Shown here in pieces: positions 1 through 8,974 of a stretch of 64,000 nt of DNA. The notes under the pieces were generated by a model. That model was given only the letters and a program-made list of their open reading frames with translations, did not search any database and was not told the origin of the DNA. The DNA comes from Planctomycetia bacterium (GTDB taxonomy: Bacteria > Planctomycetota > GCA-002687715), in contig SXUL01000036.1 in assembly GCA_005790545.1 (NCBI GenBank), positions 16,123 to 80,122 on the forward strand, given 5' to 3'. Within the stretch, counting starts at the first letter, position 1, and the number at the start of each line of letters is the position of its first letter. The position numbers and the translations under genes were made by a program.

Positions 1-2212
1 GCACGCACTGCACCGCGTCGCTGTCCACGCTGGCAAGGTCTGCCGTCGGCCAGCGCTCGAGCGCGACGGTGCCATGAGCCACCGGCAGCCACGTGGCGAG
101 ACGCGCGCGGATTTCCTCCGTCGCGAAGGGAATGATGGGCGAGAGCAATTTCGTGAGGGCATCAAGCACTTCGAGCAGTACCCAGCGCACCACTTCGCGA
201 TCTGCCGCCGCACTCTCCTCGGTGGCCGTCAGGCGCGACTTCACCAGTTCGAGATACCAGTCGCAGAACTCCGACCAAGCGAACTCATGGAGTGAGCGCG
301 CCGCGTCGGCGAAGCGGAACTCTTCGAGTGCACCCGTGACTGCTGCGCTCGTCTGCGCAAGACGCCCGAGAATCCAGAGATCCTCGGCGGAGAGAGCGGA
401 GCGCGCGGGCAAAGCAGGCCGCCCCTCGCCGAGATTCATGGACACGAAGCGCGCGGCGTTCCACAACTTGTTCACGAAGTTGCGGCCACCTTCGAAGCGG
501 CTTTCCGCGAGCTTGATGTCCTGACCTTCTGTGGTGAGAGCAACCAGAGTCCAACGCACCGCATCCATGCCGTACTTCTCACCCATCGCAATGGGGTCGA
601 TGCCATTGCCGAGGCTCTTCGACATGCGTCGGCCGATGGAATCGAGAATGGTGCCGTTGATGTAGACGGTGTGGAAGGGCAGCTTCCCCTCGAAATGCAG
701 CGCGCACATGACCATGCGGGCCACCCAGAAGTAGATGATTTCGCGGCCCGTGACGAGCACGTCTGTCGGGTGAAACTGCGCGAGGTCTTCCGTGCGCTCC
801 GGCCAGCCAAAGACGGAGAAGGGCCAGAGTTGCGACGAGAACCACGTGTCGAGCACGTCCTCGTCTTGACGCACGAGCGGCTTGCCGGTGACGGGATGAA
901 GAGCTCCGGGAGCAGGAGCTTCCACGCTCGCGAAAGGCGCGTCGTCCTTGTCGTACCAGACGGGGATGCGATGACCCCACCAGATCTGACGGCTGATGCA
1001 CCAGTCGCGGTACTGCTCCACCCAATCGAGATAGGTGCGCGTGTAACGCTCCGGAAGAATGCGCAGCGACCCGTCACGCGCAGCGGCAGCAGCGGGTTCG
1101 AGCAAGGGACGCATCTTCACAAACCACTGCTTCGAGAGATGTGGTTCCACCACCGTGTCGCAGCGGTAGCAGCGCGGCAGAGGCACGCTCTTCTCCTCGC
1201 ACTTGTCGAGGAGTCCGAGAGCTTCAAGATCCGCCAGCACGCGCTTGCGCGCATCGAAGCGGTCGAGGCCCGCGTAGGCCGGAGCTTCCGCGGTGATCTT
1301 GGCGGCCGCATCCAGAATGCGGATGCGAGGGAGAGACTGCCGCTCGGCCACCGCGAAGTCGTTGAAATCGTGCGCGGGGGTGATCTTCACCGCACCGGAG
1401 CCCTTGCTCGGGTCGGCGTGCTGATCGGCCACCACGGGAATGCGGCGGCCTGTGAGCGGCAGTTCGAGTTCGCGCCCCACGAGATCGCGGTAGCGCTCAT
1501 CTTCGGGATGCACTGCAACGGCCACATCGCCGAGCATGGTTTCCGGGCGTGTGGTCGCCACCACGATGTAGCGTCCCGGCTCCCCTGCCACCGGATAACG
1601 CAGATGCCAGAAGCCGGACTGCTCATCGCGGCTTTCGGCTTCTTCATCCGAGAGCGCTGTCTGGCAACGTGGGCACCAGTTGATCAATCGCTCGCCGCGG
1701 AAGATGAGCCCCTCCTGCCAAAGCGTCACGAAGGCGTGGCTCACCGCGCGGGAAAGCCCTGCGTCCATGGTGAAACGACCGCGCTCGAAATCACAGGAGG
1801 CGCCGAGGCGCTTCAACTGCCCGAGAATGTGGTCGCCGTACTTCTCCTTCCACTCCCAGGTGCGGGCGAGGAAGGCCTCGCGCCCGAGGTCCTGACGCTT
1901 CTTGCCTTCCTTCGCGAGAGCCTTTTCCACCACGTTCTGCGTGGCGATGCCGGCGTGATCGGTGCCCGGAACCCAGAGCGCCTTCCTTCCCCGCAGGCGC
2001 TCGAAGCGCACGAGCACATCCTGCAACGTGTTCACGAGCGCATGGCCCATGTGCAGGATGCCCGTGACATTCGGCGGCGGAATCACGATGACGTAGGGCC
2101 GACCATCACCAAGGACCGCTTCCGGGCGGAAGCAGCGGAGTTCTTCCCAGCGCCGGATCCAGTCGGATTCAACGGTTGCGGGTTCGAAGCGTGGCGGCAT
2201 CAATTCGGACAT
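1..2212 (-). CDS. valS: Valyl-tRNA synthetase, C-terminus cut by window edge
   Basis: Class I aminoacyl-tRNA synthetase that charges tRNA-Val in the cytoplasm. About 737 codons are present; the usual length is 850-950, so the end of the anticodon-binding domain and the C-terminal coiled coil lie outside. The HIGH motif appears as HMGH (residues 54-57, after PPPNVTGIL) and the KMSKS loop as RMSKS near residue 529, followed by LGN. The editing domain lies between them (TTRPETMLGD near residue 220). The start at 2212 was chosen because GAGG sits five bases upstream. The next gene is divergent, so the 69-base gap at 2213-2281 probably carries promoters for both. Identification is secure. Confidence 0.97.
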   Translation of the reverse strand, partial: MSELMPPRFEPATVESDWIRRWEELRCFRPEAVLGDGRPYVIVIPPPNVTGILHMGHALVNTLQDVLVRFERLRGRKALWVPGTDHAGIATQNVVEKALAKEGKKRQDLGREAFLARTWEWKEKYGDHILGQLKRLGASCDFERGRFTMDAGLSRAVSHAFVTLWQEGLIFRGERLINWCPRCQTALSDEEAESRDEQSGFWHLRYPVAGEPGRYIVVATTRPETMLGDVAVAVHPEDERYRDLVGRELELPLTGRRIPVVADQHADPSKGSGAVKITPAHDFNDFAVAERQSLPRIRILDAAAKITAEAPAYAGLDRFDARKRVLADLEALGLLDKCEEKSVPLPRCYRCDTVVEPHLSKQWFVKMRPLLEPAAAAARDGSLRILPERYTRTYLDWVEQYRDWCISRQIWWGHRIPVWYDKDDAPFASVEAPAPGALHPVTGKPLVRQDEDVLDTWFSSQLWPFSVFGWPERTEDLAQFHPTDVLVTGREIIYFWVARMVMCALHFEGKLPFHTVYINGTILDSIGRRMSKSLGNGIDPIAMGEKYGMDAVRWTLVALTTEGQDIKLAESRFEGGRNFVNKLWNAARFVSMNLGEGRPALPARSALSAEDLWILGRLAQTSAAVTGALEEFRFADAARSLHEFAWSEFCDWYLELVKSRLTATEESAAADREVVRWVLLEVLDALTKLLSPIIPFATEEIRARLATWLPVAHGTVALERWPTADLASVDSDAVQCV

Positions 2213-2281
2213 TTGGGCCTCGCGTGATGTTCGCATCGAGGCGCCTCTCCGGCAACATTGCGTTGCTAGCATCCTCCCCAC

Positions 2282-3160
2282 ATGCGGCGGCTCGTGTTGG
2301 TGGTGAACCCTGTATCCGGACGCGGCCGTGCGAGACGGGCGGCGGGACGCGCGGCGACGCTGCTCAGCGCTGCAGGCATCGATGTCTCCATTCACGCAAC
2401 GCGCCACGCCGGCGATGCGCGGGATTCAGCGTTGCAATTCGCCGCAGGTGCGGATGCCGTGGTGGCTGTCGGCGGTGACGGCACGCTCGCGGAGCTGGTG
2501 TCCGGACTCGACGGCACGGATTTCACGGCAGGGATCATCCCCTGCGGCACGGCGAACGTGGTCGCGCGCGAGCTCCGGATTCCGCGCGGGCTGCGCGCGG
2601 CCGTGAAGGTTCTCGTCGAAGGGAAAGCACGGCGCCTCGATCTCGGACGAGCCAACGGCCGGCCCTTTCTCGCCATGGTTGGCGTCGGACTCGACGGATC
2701 CATTGTGCGAGCGCTCTCGGAAGCGCGGCGCGGCCCCATCAGCATGGCCTCCTACGTGAAGCCGTCTCTCGCGGCGCTGCGGGCTTACCGCTGGCCGGCG
2801 CTGCGTGTTGAAGTCGACGGACGCGCACTCAGCGAACACTGCTATGGCGTCATCGTGTCGAATACCGCCAACTATGGCGGCATCTTCGAGTTGTTGCCCG
2901 CGGCGCGCATGGACGACGGCATGCTCGATGCACAGCTCTGGCGCAAGGCAGGCATCCTGCCCGCGCTGCGCCGCTTCACCAGCGGACTCCTGCGGCGCGA
3001 GAGTGCGCGGAGCATCTCCACGGTCGTACGTGCCCAAACGCTGCGCATCACGGCGGTCGATGGCAGCGCCGTGGACGCCGAGGCCGACGGCGATATCCTC
3101 GGCACCACGCCGCTCGACATTGAAGTGCGCGCCGGCGCCGTGAGGATCATCGCTCCATGA
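2282..3160 (+). CDS. Diacylglycerol/lipid kinase, YegS-LCB5 family
   Basis: A 292-residue lipid kinase of the DAGK_cat family, expected to phosphorylate a diacylglycerol, sphingoid or related lipid at the membrane using ATP. The N-terminus reads VLVVNPVSGRGRA, typical of the nucleotide-binding fold. The signature GGDGT follows at about residues 63-67, and then PCGTANVVARELRIP, close to the family's GTxNxxAR motif. A C-terminal beta-rich domain of about 150 residues follows. The stop overlaps the kdsA start by four bases (ATGA), so the two are probably translated together, which hints at a role in envelope lipid or lipopolysaccharide metabolism. The true substrate cannot be read from sequence. 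Confidence 0.88.
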   Translation: MRRLVLVVNPVSGRGRARRAAGRAATLLSAAGIDVSIHATRHAGDARDSALQFAAGADAVVAVGGDGTLAELVSGLDGTDFTAGIIPCGTANVVARELRIPRGLRAAVKVLVEGKARRLDLGRANGRPFLAMVGVGLDGSIVRALSEARRGPISMASYVKPSLAALRAYRWPALRVEVDGRALSEHCYGVIVSNTANYGGIFELLPAARMDDGMLDAQLWRKAGILPALRRFTSGLLRRESARSISTVVRAQTLRITAVDGSAVDAEADGDILGTTPLDIEVRAGAVRIIAP

Positions 3161-3987
3161 GCAACGCCCGACCAACGCCTGTCTCTGATGGCCGCATCAG
3201 CATCGGTCCCGGGCATCCCCTCCTCGTGGTCGCGGGGCTCTGCATTGTCGAGAGTCCGGAGAGCACGCTGCGACACGCGGCCGCATTGAAGGCTGCGCTC
3301 GCCGATCTCCCCATCCAATTCGTCTTCAAGGCCAGCTACGACAAAGCCAATCGCTCGTCCATCAAGAGCCATCGTGGTCCGGGCATGGAGGCGGGGCTCG
3401 TGATCTTGAAGCGCGTGAAGGACGAACTCGGCCTTCCCATCCTCACGGACGTGCACGAGGTCGGCCAGTGCGCGGCTGCAGCCGCCGTCGCGGACATCAT
3501 TCAGATTCCGGCGTTCCTCTGCCGTCAATCGGATCTCCTCATTGCCGCTGCGAAGACCGGCCGCATCGTGAATGTGAAGAAGGGACAGTTCCTCGCACCC
3601 ACGGACATCGTGCCCCTCGTGCAGAAGGTGCGCGATTCCGGCAATCCCAAGGTCACCATCACCGAACGCGGCACGAGCTTCGGCTACCACTGCCTCGTGA
3701 ACGACTTCCGTGCGCTGCCCATCATGCGCGGCCTCGATGTGCCCGTGATCTTCGATGCCACCCATTCGGTGCAGCAGCCGGGTGGACACGGTGATCGTTC
3801 CGGTGGCGACCGCACCATGGTGCCCTATCTCGCGCGCGCTGCTGCCGCCGTGGGCACCGACGGACTCTTTTTCGAAGTGCACGAGGAACCCGAGCGCGCC
3901 CTCTCCGACCGTGACAACGCTCTCAAGCTCACCGACCTCCGCCCGCTCCTCGAAGAAGTCTTGCGCATCCGCGCCGCACTGGCGTGA
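3157..3987 (+). CDS. kdsA: 3-deoxy-8-phosphooctulonate (KDO-8-P) synthase
   Basis: Condenses phosphoenolpyruvate with arabinose 5-phosphate to make Kdo-8-phosphate, the precursor of the Kdo sugar in lipopolysaccharide inner core. It has 276 residues, the normal length. Diagnostic motifs are FKASYDKANRSS, QIPAFLCRQ, NVKKGQFLAP, TERGTSFGY and DATHSVQQPGG. The segment VVAGLCIVES carries a cysteine where the metal-dependent class (Aquifex type) has its metal ligand; the metal-independent Escherichia coli enzyme has asparagine there. A metal-dependent enzyme is therefore inferred. It overlaps the upstream lipid kinase by ATGA. Its presence implies an outer membrane with Kdo. Confidence 0.95.
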   Translation: MSNARPTPVSDGRISIGPGHPLLVVAGLCIVESPESTLRHAAALKAALADLPIQFVFKASYDKANRSSIKSHRGPGMEAGLVILKRVKDELGLPILTDVHEVGQCAAAAAVADIIQIPAFLCRQSDLLIAAAKTGRIVNVKKGQFLAPTDIVPLVQKVRDSGNPKVTITERGTSFGYHCLVNDFRALPIMRGLDVPVIFDATHSVQQPGGHGDRSGGDRTMVPYLARAAAAVGTDGLFFEVHEEPERALSDRDNALKLTDLRPLLEEVLRIRAALA

Positions 3988-4079
3988 CGAGCGCCAACGC
4001 CACGCGAGGATGCGGCGCGTTCTCGAGTCGTGTCGCGCCCGCCAGCAATGCAAGCGGCGCGCCAGTGGCGCGCCGCGAG

Positions 4080-4154
4080 TGACCCCAAGGGGATTTGAAC
4101 CCCTGTTCCAAGGATGAGAACCTTGTGTCCTGGACCGGGCTAGACGATGGGGCC
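4080..4154 (-). tRNA. tRNA-Glu (anticodon CTC)
   Basis: A 75-base cloverleaf. The seven-pair acceptor stem is GGCCCCA with TGGGGTC (one G-T pair). The T arm has the loop TTCAAAT closed by AGGGG/CCCCT-type pairs. The anticodon stem CAAGG/CCTTG encloses the loop TTCTCAT, which gives anticodon CTC for GAG codons. The discriminator base is A and CCA is not encoded. It lies downstream of gltX on the same strand, so the synthetase and one of its substrate tRNAs may share a transcript. Confidence 0.93.
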
Positions 4155-4339
4155 CGAGATGCGAAAGTACGGCGCCCGGGGGCCATCTTCAAGGTTTCCT
4201 GACGACGGCATGGTCGCCCGCCGACCCCACTGAGTGCAAGAACGGCGCCGGAAGAGACACGGCAGCCCGCGCGCACGCCTGCCCCCTGCCTGAGACCTTT
4301 GACGCAGGAGCTCGCTCCTGATCGACCAGTGTCCCTCAT

Positions 4340-4393
4340 CTGGCCGACTGGGCCACGTGTTCGAGGCGTGCACGGCCCACGCTGTAGCCGTGC
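4340..4393. repeat. Repeat unit copy 1, 35-bp core plus hairpin
   Basis: The 35-base core at 4340-4374 (beginning ctggccgactgggc) matches the core at 4434-4468 at 32 of 35 positions. The core runs into a seven-pair inverted repeat, GCACGGC (4370-4376) with GCCGTGC (4387-4393). The unit lies between gltX and tRNA-Glu. Two core-plus-hairpin copies 94 bases apart resemble a small REP-like element. A role in processing or stabilising the gltX/tRNA transcript is possible but unproven. Confidence 0.6.
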
Positions 4394-4410
4394 GGCGCGG
4401 AAACGCGCTC

Positions 4411-4433
4411 CTGAACGCAGCTGAGACGTTCAG
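4411..4433 (-). terminator. Hairpin over the gltX stop codon
   Basis: Inverted repeat CTGAACG (4411-4417) and CGTTCAG (4427-4433) with a nine-base loop, overlapping the gltX stop. There is no T run on the minus strand after it, so it is not a classical intrinsic terminator. It could be a transcript-end or processing structure between gltX and tRNA-Glu. Confidence 0.35.
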
Positions 4434-5890
4434 CTGGCCGACTGGGCTGCGTGTTCGAGGCGCGCACGACTGCGTGCAGCCCCGAGGAGGCGCACACAAT
4501 CGAAGAGCGGAGGCCCGGCGGTGCGGCCGGTGATGGCGGCACGGACGGGATGCACGAATTTGCCGAAACCCATGCCGCGCGCTTCACAGAACTGGCGCGC
4601 AGCCGCCTCCATCTCCGGAACCTGAGGCAGCGGATCACTGAGGGTTGCGGCCCATTCCCGGAGCATGGCTGCGGTGCCGGGCTCCTTGGTCAAGTTCTTC
4701 TGCGCCTTCTCCTCCATGACGGGAGGATCACTGAAGACCCAACGCGCAAGTTCGACGATGTCCGCGTAGCCACGCAAGCGTTCCTGCTCAGCGCTGGCGA
4801 TGGCGGCAACGAGTGCTTCCGTCGCGGCGTCGAGGGGTTCCTTCACGAGGCCCCCGCGCACGAGATGCTCGCACACCTTCGCGCGCACCTTCTCCGGTGC
4901 CTCGCGGCGGATGTAGTCGCCGCTGATGTGGGCGAGCTTCTCCATATTGAGCCGCGCGCCGGATTTGTTGACGCGCTCGATGCTGAAGCGCTGCACGAGT
5001 TCCTCGCGCGTCATGATCTCGGTCTTGTCATCGAAAGACCAACCGATCAGCGCCAGCCAGTTGATGAACGCTTCCGGATGGAAGTCGCGCGCGATGTAGT
5101 GCTCGAGTGCCGCTTCGGGGTGCTTCCTCTTGCTGAGTTTTCCCTCTCCTGCAGGTCCGAGGATGAGCGGCAAGTGGCCGTAGCGCGGGACATCCCAACC
5201 GAGAGCGCGGAAGATGATGATCTGCTTGAAGCAGTTGGTGAGATGATCCTCACCTCGGAGCACATGCGTGATGCCCATGGTGTGGTCATCGATGACCACG
5301 GCAAGGTTGTAGATGGGTGTGCCATCGCCACGCACGAGGATGATGTCCTCCACGTCGGCGTGATTGACCGTGATCGAGCCGCGAATGAGATCGTCGAGGA
5401 CGGTTTCACCTTCGGGCACGCGCAGCCGCCAGGCCGGAACCGCACCCGCCGCGGTGTGACGCTGAATGTCCTCGGCCGTGAGCCCGCGACAGAGGCGGTC
5501 GTAGCGGAAGGGTTCGCGTGCCGCTTCCTGGCTGAGCCGCAGCGATGAGAGCCGCTGCTTCGAACAGAAACACGGATAGAGCACGCCCGTCGACTTCAGC
5601 TCCACGATGGAGCGGGCATAGATATCCTGGCGCTCGCTCTGGCTGTACGGGCCGACCGGGCCGCCCTGCTCCGGACCTTCATCCGGATCGAGACCGAGCC
5701 AGTGCAGCCCGTCAAAGATGGTGCGCCGCGCCGCATCTGTATTGCGCGCTGCGTCTGTGTCTTCCATGCGCAGCACGTACTTGCCACCCTGCTGGCGCGC
5801 GTACAGCCAGTTGAACAGCGCCGTGCGCGCACCACCGACGTGCAGGTATCCCGTCGGGGACGGGGCGAAACGGACGCGGACCTCTGGCAT
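4430..5890 (-). CDS. gltX: Glutamyl-tRNA synthetase
   Basis: Class Ib synthetase that charges tRNA-Glu. In organisms without GlnRS it also misacylates tRNA-Gln for GatCAB. It has 486 residues, slightly longer than typical. The N-terminus reads VRVRFAPSPTGYLHVGGART, with HVGG in the HIGH position. The KMSKS equivalent is KLSKRK near residue 250. YPCFCSK is typical of the tRNA acceptor-binding region. The last residues are encoded by a repeat unit and appear to be an add-on. The gene lies between tRNA-Cys (13 bases upstream) and tRNA-Glu (275 bases downstream), all on the minus strand. Confidence 0.97.
   Translation of the reverse strand: MPEVRVRFAPSPTGYLHVGGARTALFNWLYARQQGGKYVLRMEDTDAARNTDAARRTIFDGLHWLGLDPDEGPEQGGPVGPYSQSERQDIYARSIVELKSTGVLYPCFCSKQRLSSLRLSQEAAREPFRYDRLCRGLTAEDIQRHTAAGAVPAWRLRVPEGETVLDDLIRGSITVNHADVEDIILVRGDGTPIYNLAVVIDDHTMGITHVLRGEDHLTNCFKQIIIFRALGWDVPRYGHLPLILGPAGEGKLSKRKHPEAALEHYIARDFHPEAFINWLALIGWSFDDKTEIMTREELVQRFSIERVNKSGARLNMEKLAHISGDYIRREAPEKVRAKVCEHLVRGGLVKEPLDAATEALVAAIASAEQERLRGYADIVELARWVFSDPPVMEEKAQKNLTKEPGTAAMLREWAATLSDPLPQVPEMEAAARQFCEARGMGFGKFVHPVRAAITGRTAGPPLFDCVRLLGAARSRARLEHAAQSAS
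4434..4477. repeat. Repeat unit copy 2, inside the gltX 3' end
   Basis: Second copy of the 35-base core (4434-4468), followed by the short hairpin GCACG (4464-4468) with CGTGC (4473-4477). This copy lies within the last 16 codons of gltX and encodes most of the tail RSRARLEHAAQSAS. That sequence does not look like a conserved part of the enzyme, so the element may have landed in the gene end and extended it. Confidence 0.6.
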
Positions 5891-5903
5891 GAAAGACCTC
5901 GAG

Positions 5904-5974
5904 AGGCGCCACCCGGAGTCGAACCGGGCTTAACGGATTTGCAATCCGCTGCCTAACCGCTTGGCTATGGCGCC
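5904..5974 (-). tRNA. tRNA-Cys (anticodon GCA)
   Basis: A 71-base tRNA with acceptor stem GGCGCCA/TGGCGCC. The T arm loop is TTCGACT in CCCGG/CCGGG, and the anticodon loop is TTGCAAA giving GCA. The discriminator base is U, as expected for tRNA-Cys. CCA is not encoded. It is the first element of a tRNA-Cys/gltX/tRNA-Glu unit; the gene at 6063 is divergent, with 88 bases between them. Confidence 0.95.
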
Positions 5975-6062
5975 GTGCCCTTGCGGGAGCGGCATGCTAG
6001 CCCGCGTGCTCGCGGCGTCCAAGCGTGCCCCGCGCCAGAGGGCGCTGCTACTGTTTCCGCGC

Positions 6063-7220
6063 ATGGAGGATGTCTACCTCGACAATGCGGCCACCTCGCA
6101 TCCGAAGCCGCCATCCGTGCGTGCCGCCATGCTGCGCTTCATGGATGAGGTCCATGCCAGCGCCGGCCGCGGAGCCTATGCCGAAGCGCGTGCCGCGGGT
6201 CTGCTCCTCGATCAGGTGCGCTTGAGTCTCGCGACCCTTCTCGAGGTCTCTGCTCCGGAACGCATCCTCTTCACGCTCAACTGCTCGGATGCCCTCAATC
6301 TCGGGTTGAAGGGCCTGCTCCGCCCAGGCGACCGCGTGGTCACCAGTGTCATGGAGCACAATTCCATCTTGCGCCCGCTCGCAGCTCTTGAAGAGCGCCT
6401 CGGCATCAGCGTGGTGCGCGTGCCAGCGGACGCAGAAGGGCTGGTTTCCATGCCCGCTCTCGCAGCAGCGCTTCGCGAACCAACGCGGCTTGTCGCCCTG
6501 CAGCACGCGTCGAATGTCTCGGGCACATTGCAGCCCGTGGCGGAGGCTGCACAACTTGCCCGCGCAGCAGGCGCGTTCATGCTCGTGGACGCCGCACAGA
6601 CTCTCGGCAGCGTGCCGCTCGCGCCGGAAGCCCTCGGCATCGATCTCCTCGCGTTCCCCGGACACAAATCACTCCTCGGTCCTCTCGGCACCGGCGCGCT
6701 CTGGGTATCGCCGCGGGTGGACCTCGCCACGGTGCGCGAAGGCGGCACAGGCAGTCGCTCTGAAGAAGCGGTGCAACCGTTCCTCTGGCCCGACCGCCAC
6801 GAAGCGGGCTCCCACAATCTTGTGGGCCTCGCAGGACTCGGCGCTGGAGTGGACTGGATTCTGCAACGCGGCGTGGAAGAACTCACTGCCGCGAAGCGGG
6901 TCTTGATGCTGCGCTTGCTCGACCATCTCGCTGGCCTCGAAGGAGTGCGGCTCCACGGTCCCGCACGCGCGGATGGTCGCGTAGGCGTGTTTTCGTGCAC
7001 TGTCGGTAGACACATGCCAGAGCCTGCCGGCAGGCTCCTCGACGATCTCCATGGCGTGAAGGTGCGCTCAGGCCTCCACTGCGCGCCTTTCGCACATCAG
7101 GCTCTCGGCACCTTCCCCGCAGGAACCGTGCGCCTCTCCATCGGCCCCTTCACCACGGCCGCAGAACTTGATCACGCGGCGCGAGCGCTCGCGGACGTCG
7201 CGAGCCGCCCTGCGTCCTGA
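6063..7220 (+). CDS. Class V aminotransferase, cysteine desulfurase-like
   Basis: A 385-residue PLP enzyme of the IscS/SufS/Csd superfamily, likely to take sulfur from cysteine, or to act on selenocysteine or a related substrate. It begins MEDVYLDNAATSHPKP. The PLP lysine lies in FPGHKSLLGPLGTGAL near residue 200. The candidate persulfide cysteine is in RSGLHCAPFAHQALG near the C-terminus, the pattern of the short 'cysteine desulfurase family' proteins rather than housekeeping IscS. The start at 6063 avoids the upstream extension that would run into tRNA-Cys; no clear ribosome-binding site precedes it. No IscU or SufU partner is adjacent. Confidence 0.85.
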   Translation: MEDVYLDNAATSHPKPPSVRAAMLRFMDEVHASAGRGAYAEARAAGLLLDQVRLSLATLLEVSAPERILFTLNCSDALNLGLKGLLRPGDRVVTSVMEHNSILRPLAALEERLGISVVRVPADAEGLVSMPALAAALREPTRLVALQHASNVSGTLQPVAEAAQLARAAGAFMLVDAAQTLGSVPLAPEALGIDLLAFPGHKSLLGPLGTGALWVSPRVDLATVREGGTGSRSEEAVQPFLWPDRHEAGSHNLVGLAGLGAGVDWILQRGVEELTAAKRVLMLRLLDHLAGLEGVRLHGPARADGRVGVFSCTVGRHMPEPAGRLLDDLHGVKVRSGLHCAPFAHQALGTFPAGTVRLSIGPFTTAAELDHAARALADVASRPAS

Positions 7221-7264
7221 CGTGCGCCGTTGCGGGCCGAGCCCGCCCGCCGCCGACGCGCCCG

Positions 7265-8917
7265 TCAGAGTCCGAGATACTTCGGGCCGCCGTTGTCCTC
7301 GGGCACGGTCCAGGTGATTTGCGCGTAAGGATCGGCCACATCGCAGGTCTTGCAGTGGACACAGTTGCTGAAGTTGATCTGCAACTTGCGTTCGCTCCCC
7401 GCTCCGACGAGCTCATAGACCGCCGCGGGACAAAAGCGTTGGCAAGGATTGCCGTACTCAACTGCACAGCGCGAGACACAGAGATTGGTGTCGGCCACGA
7501 GCAAGTGGCTCGGCTGATTTTCCTCGTGGATCGAACCCGCGTGAAAGACGCCACTCACCTTGTCGAAAGTGAGTTTGCCGTCGGCCTTCAAAGCCTCTTC
7601 GCCGCGCCGGGCATCACCATGTCGCACCGCGCGATGATCCTCATGCAGCGGAACGCGATCACGAACGATGCGCCCTCCAAGAGCCCAGGAAAGCCCGGCG
7701 AAGTACTTGCCGAGGCGGAACCCGTGCTTCGCGAAGCTCGCGCGCCAGTTGCGCGTGCGCCAGAGTTCCTCCTTCACCCATGAATGCGCGATGCGCTCTT
7801 CATAGTTCGCGAGGCTCGCTGCCGGCAGAACTTCCGGGACCTCACCCGCAAGGAGACACTCGGCAATGCACTCGCCCGCGCGCACACCTGAAGCGATGGC
7901 GGTGTGAATGCCCTTCAGGCGCGCGATGTTCAGCATGCTGCCCGCATCGCCCACGATGAGGAACCCGTCGCCGAAGCTCTTCGGCCTCGACCACCAACCA
8001 CCTTCGGGCACGGTCTTCGCACCAGCTTTGAAGAGCGTGCCACCGTCCAGAATGGAACGAATGCGCGGGTGCGTCTTCCAGCGCTGAAAGTTCTGCCAAG
8101 GGTCGTTCGCGGGATCCGGATGATCGAGACCAGTGACGAATCCGATGCTCACGCGCGTGGCACTGACACCGTAGATCCACGAGCCGCCGTAGCCCGCGTT
8201 GTCGAGAGGCCAGCCAGCGGTGTGAATCACTTCGCCCTGCGCGACGCGACCTGCAGGGATATCCCAGAGTTCCTTGCAACCCGTGCCATAGGCCTGCGGG
8301 TTCGGTCCAGCGAGCCCGAGCGTGTCCACCAACTGCTTGGTGAGTGAGCCGCGCGTGCCTTCGCCCAGCACCGTCACGCGCGCACGCACCTCTGCGCCAA
8401 GCTCGAACGAAGGCCCGGCACTGCCGTCCTTCCCGCGTCCGCGATCCACGAGTTGCACGCCCCGCACCCGGCCCTCTTCAATGAGGATCTTCTCGGCGGG
8501 CATGCCTTCAGCAATGGTGATGCCGAGCGCTTCCACCTCATCCTTCAGCCAGCGCACCGCTTTCGAAAGCGTCACGATGACGCTGCCGTGATTCTTCAGC
8601 GTGGGTGGAATGAAGGGCAGCGGCTTCGCGCCCTTCTCCGTCAGCGTGAGTACGGTTTCGCGGGTCACGTCGGCATCCACAGGAAACCCGCTCGCGCGCC
8701 AATCAGGACCGAGCAATTCCGCGATACCGCGCGGGTCCATGATGGCGCCGGAGAGGATGTGGTCGCCCACTTCGCGCCCCTTCTCCACCACCATGATCTC
8801 GAAACGCCCTTCCGCACCGCGTTCCTTCAAGGTGCGGCCGAGTTTCAGCGCCGCAGCGAGATTGGCTGGTCCCGCCCCCACGAACAACACATCCACCGGC
8901 ATCACGTCGCGATCCAT
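7265..8917 (-). CDS. Electron transfer flavoprotein-ubiquinone oxidoreductase
   Basis: Membrane-associated FAD and 4Fe-4S enzyme that passes electrons from ETF (fatty acid and amino acid oxidation) to the quinone pool. It has 550 residues, the normal length. An FAD-binding VDVLFVGAGPANLAAA lies near the N-terminus, then GREVGDHILSGAIMDP. The C-terminal ferredoxin domain has cysteines in CQRFCPAAVYE and NCVHCKTCDVADPYAQI and ends in the family's GGPKYLGL. The start at 8917 has GGAG six bases upstream; an in-frame ATG at 8938 is an alternative. The genes for ETF alpha and beta are not nearby. Confidence 0.95.
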   Translation of the reverse strand: MDRDVMPVDVLFVGAGPANLAAALKLGRTLKERGAEGRFEIMVVEKGREVGDHILSGAIMDPRGIAELLGPDWRASGFPVDADVTRETVLTLTEKGAKPLPFIPPTLKNHGSVIVTLSKAVRWLKDEVEALGITIAEGMPAEKILIEEGRVRGVQLVDRGRGKDGSAGPSFELGAEVRARVTVLGEGTRGSLTKQLVDTLGLAGPNPQAYGTGCKELWDIPAGRVAQGEVIHTAGWPLDNAGYGGSWIYGVSATRVSIGFVTGLDHPDPANDPWQNFQRWKTHPRIRSILDGGTLFKAGAKTVPEGGWWSRPKSFGDGFLIVGDAGSMLNIARLKGIHTAIASGVRAGECIAECLLAGEVPEVLPAASLANYEERIAHSWVKEELWRTRNWRASFAKHGFRLGKYFAGLSWALGGRIVRDRVPLHEDHRAVRHGDARRGEEALKADGKLTFDKVSGVFHAGSIHEENQPSHLLVADTNLCVSRCAVEYGNPCQRFCPAAVYELVGAGSERKLQINFSNCVHCKTCDVADPYAQITWTVPEDNGGPKYLGL

Positions 8918-8974
8918 GCTCGTCTCCGGACGGAACATAGCGCCTCTCCACAGCGCGGCACGGGGCGGTCAGGA

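Noticed and set aside
4140..4499. Small minus frames between gltX and tRNA-Glu
   Set aside because: They run through the tRNA and repeats, with no ribosome-binding site or recognisable product.
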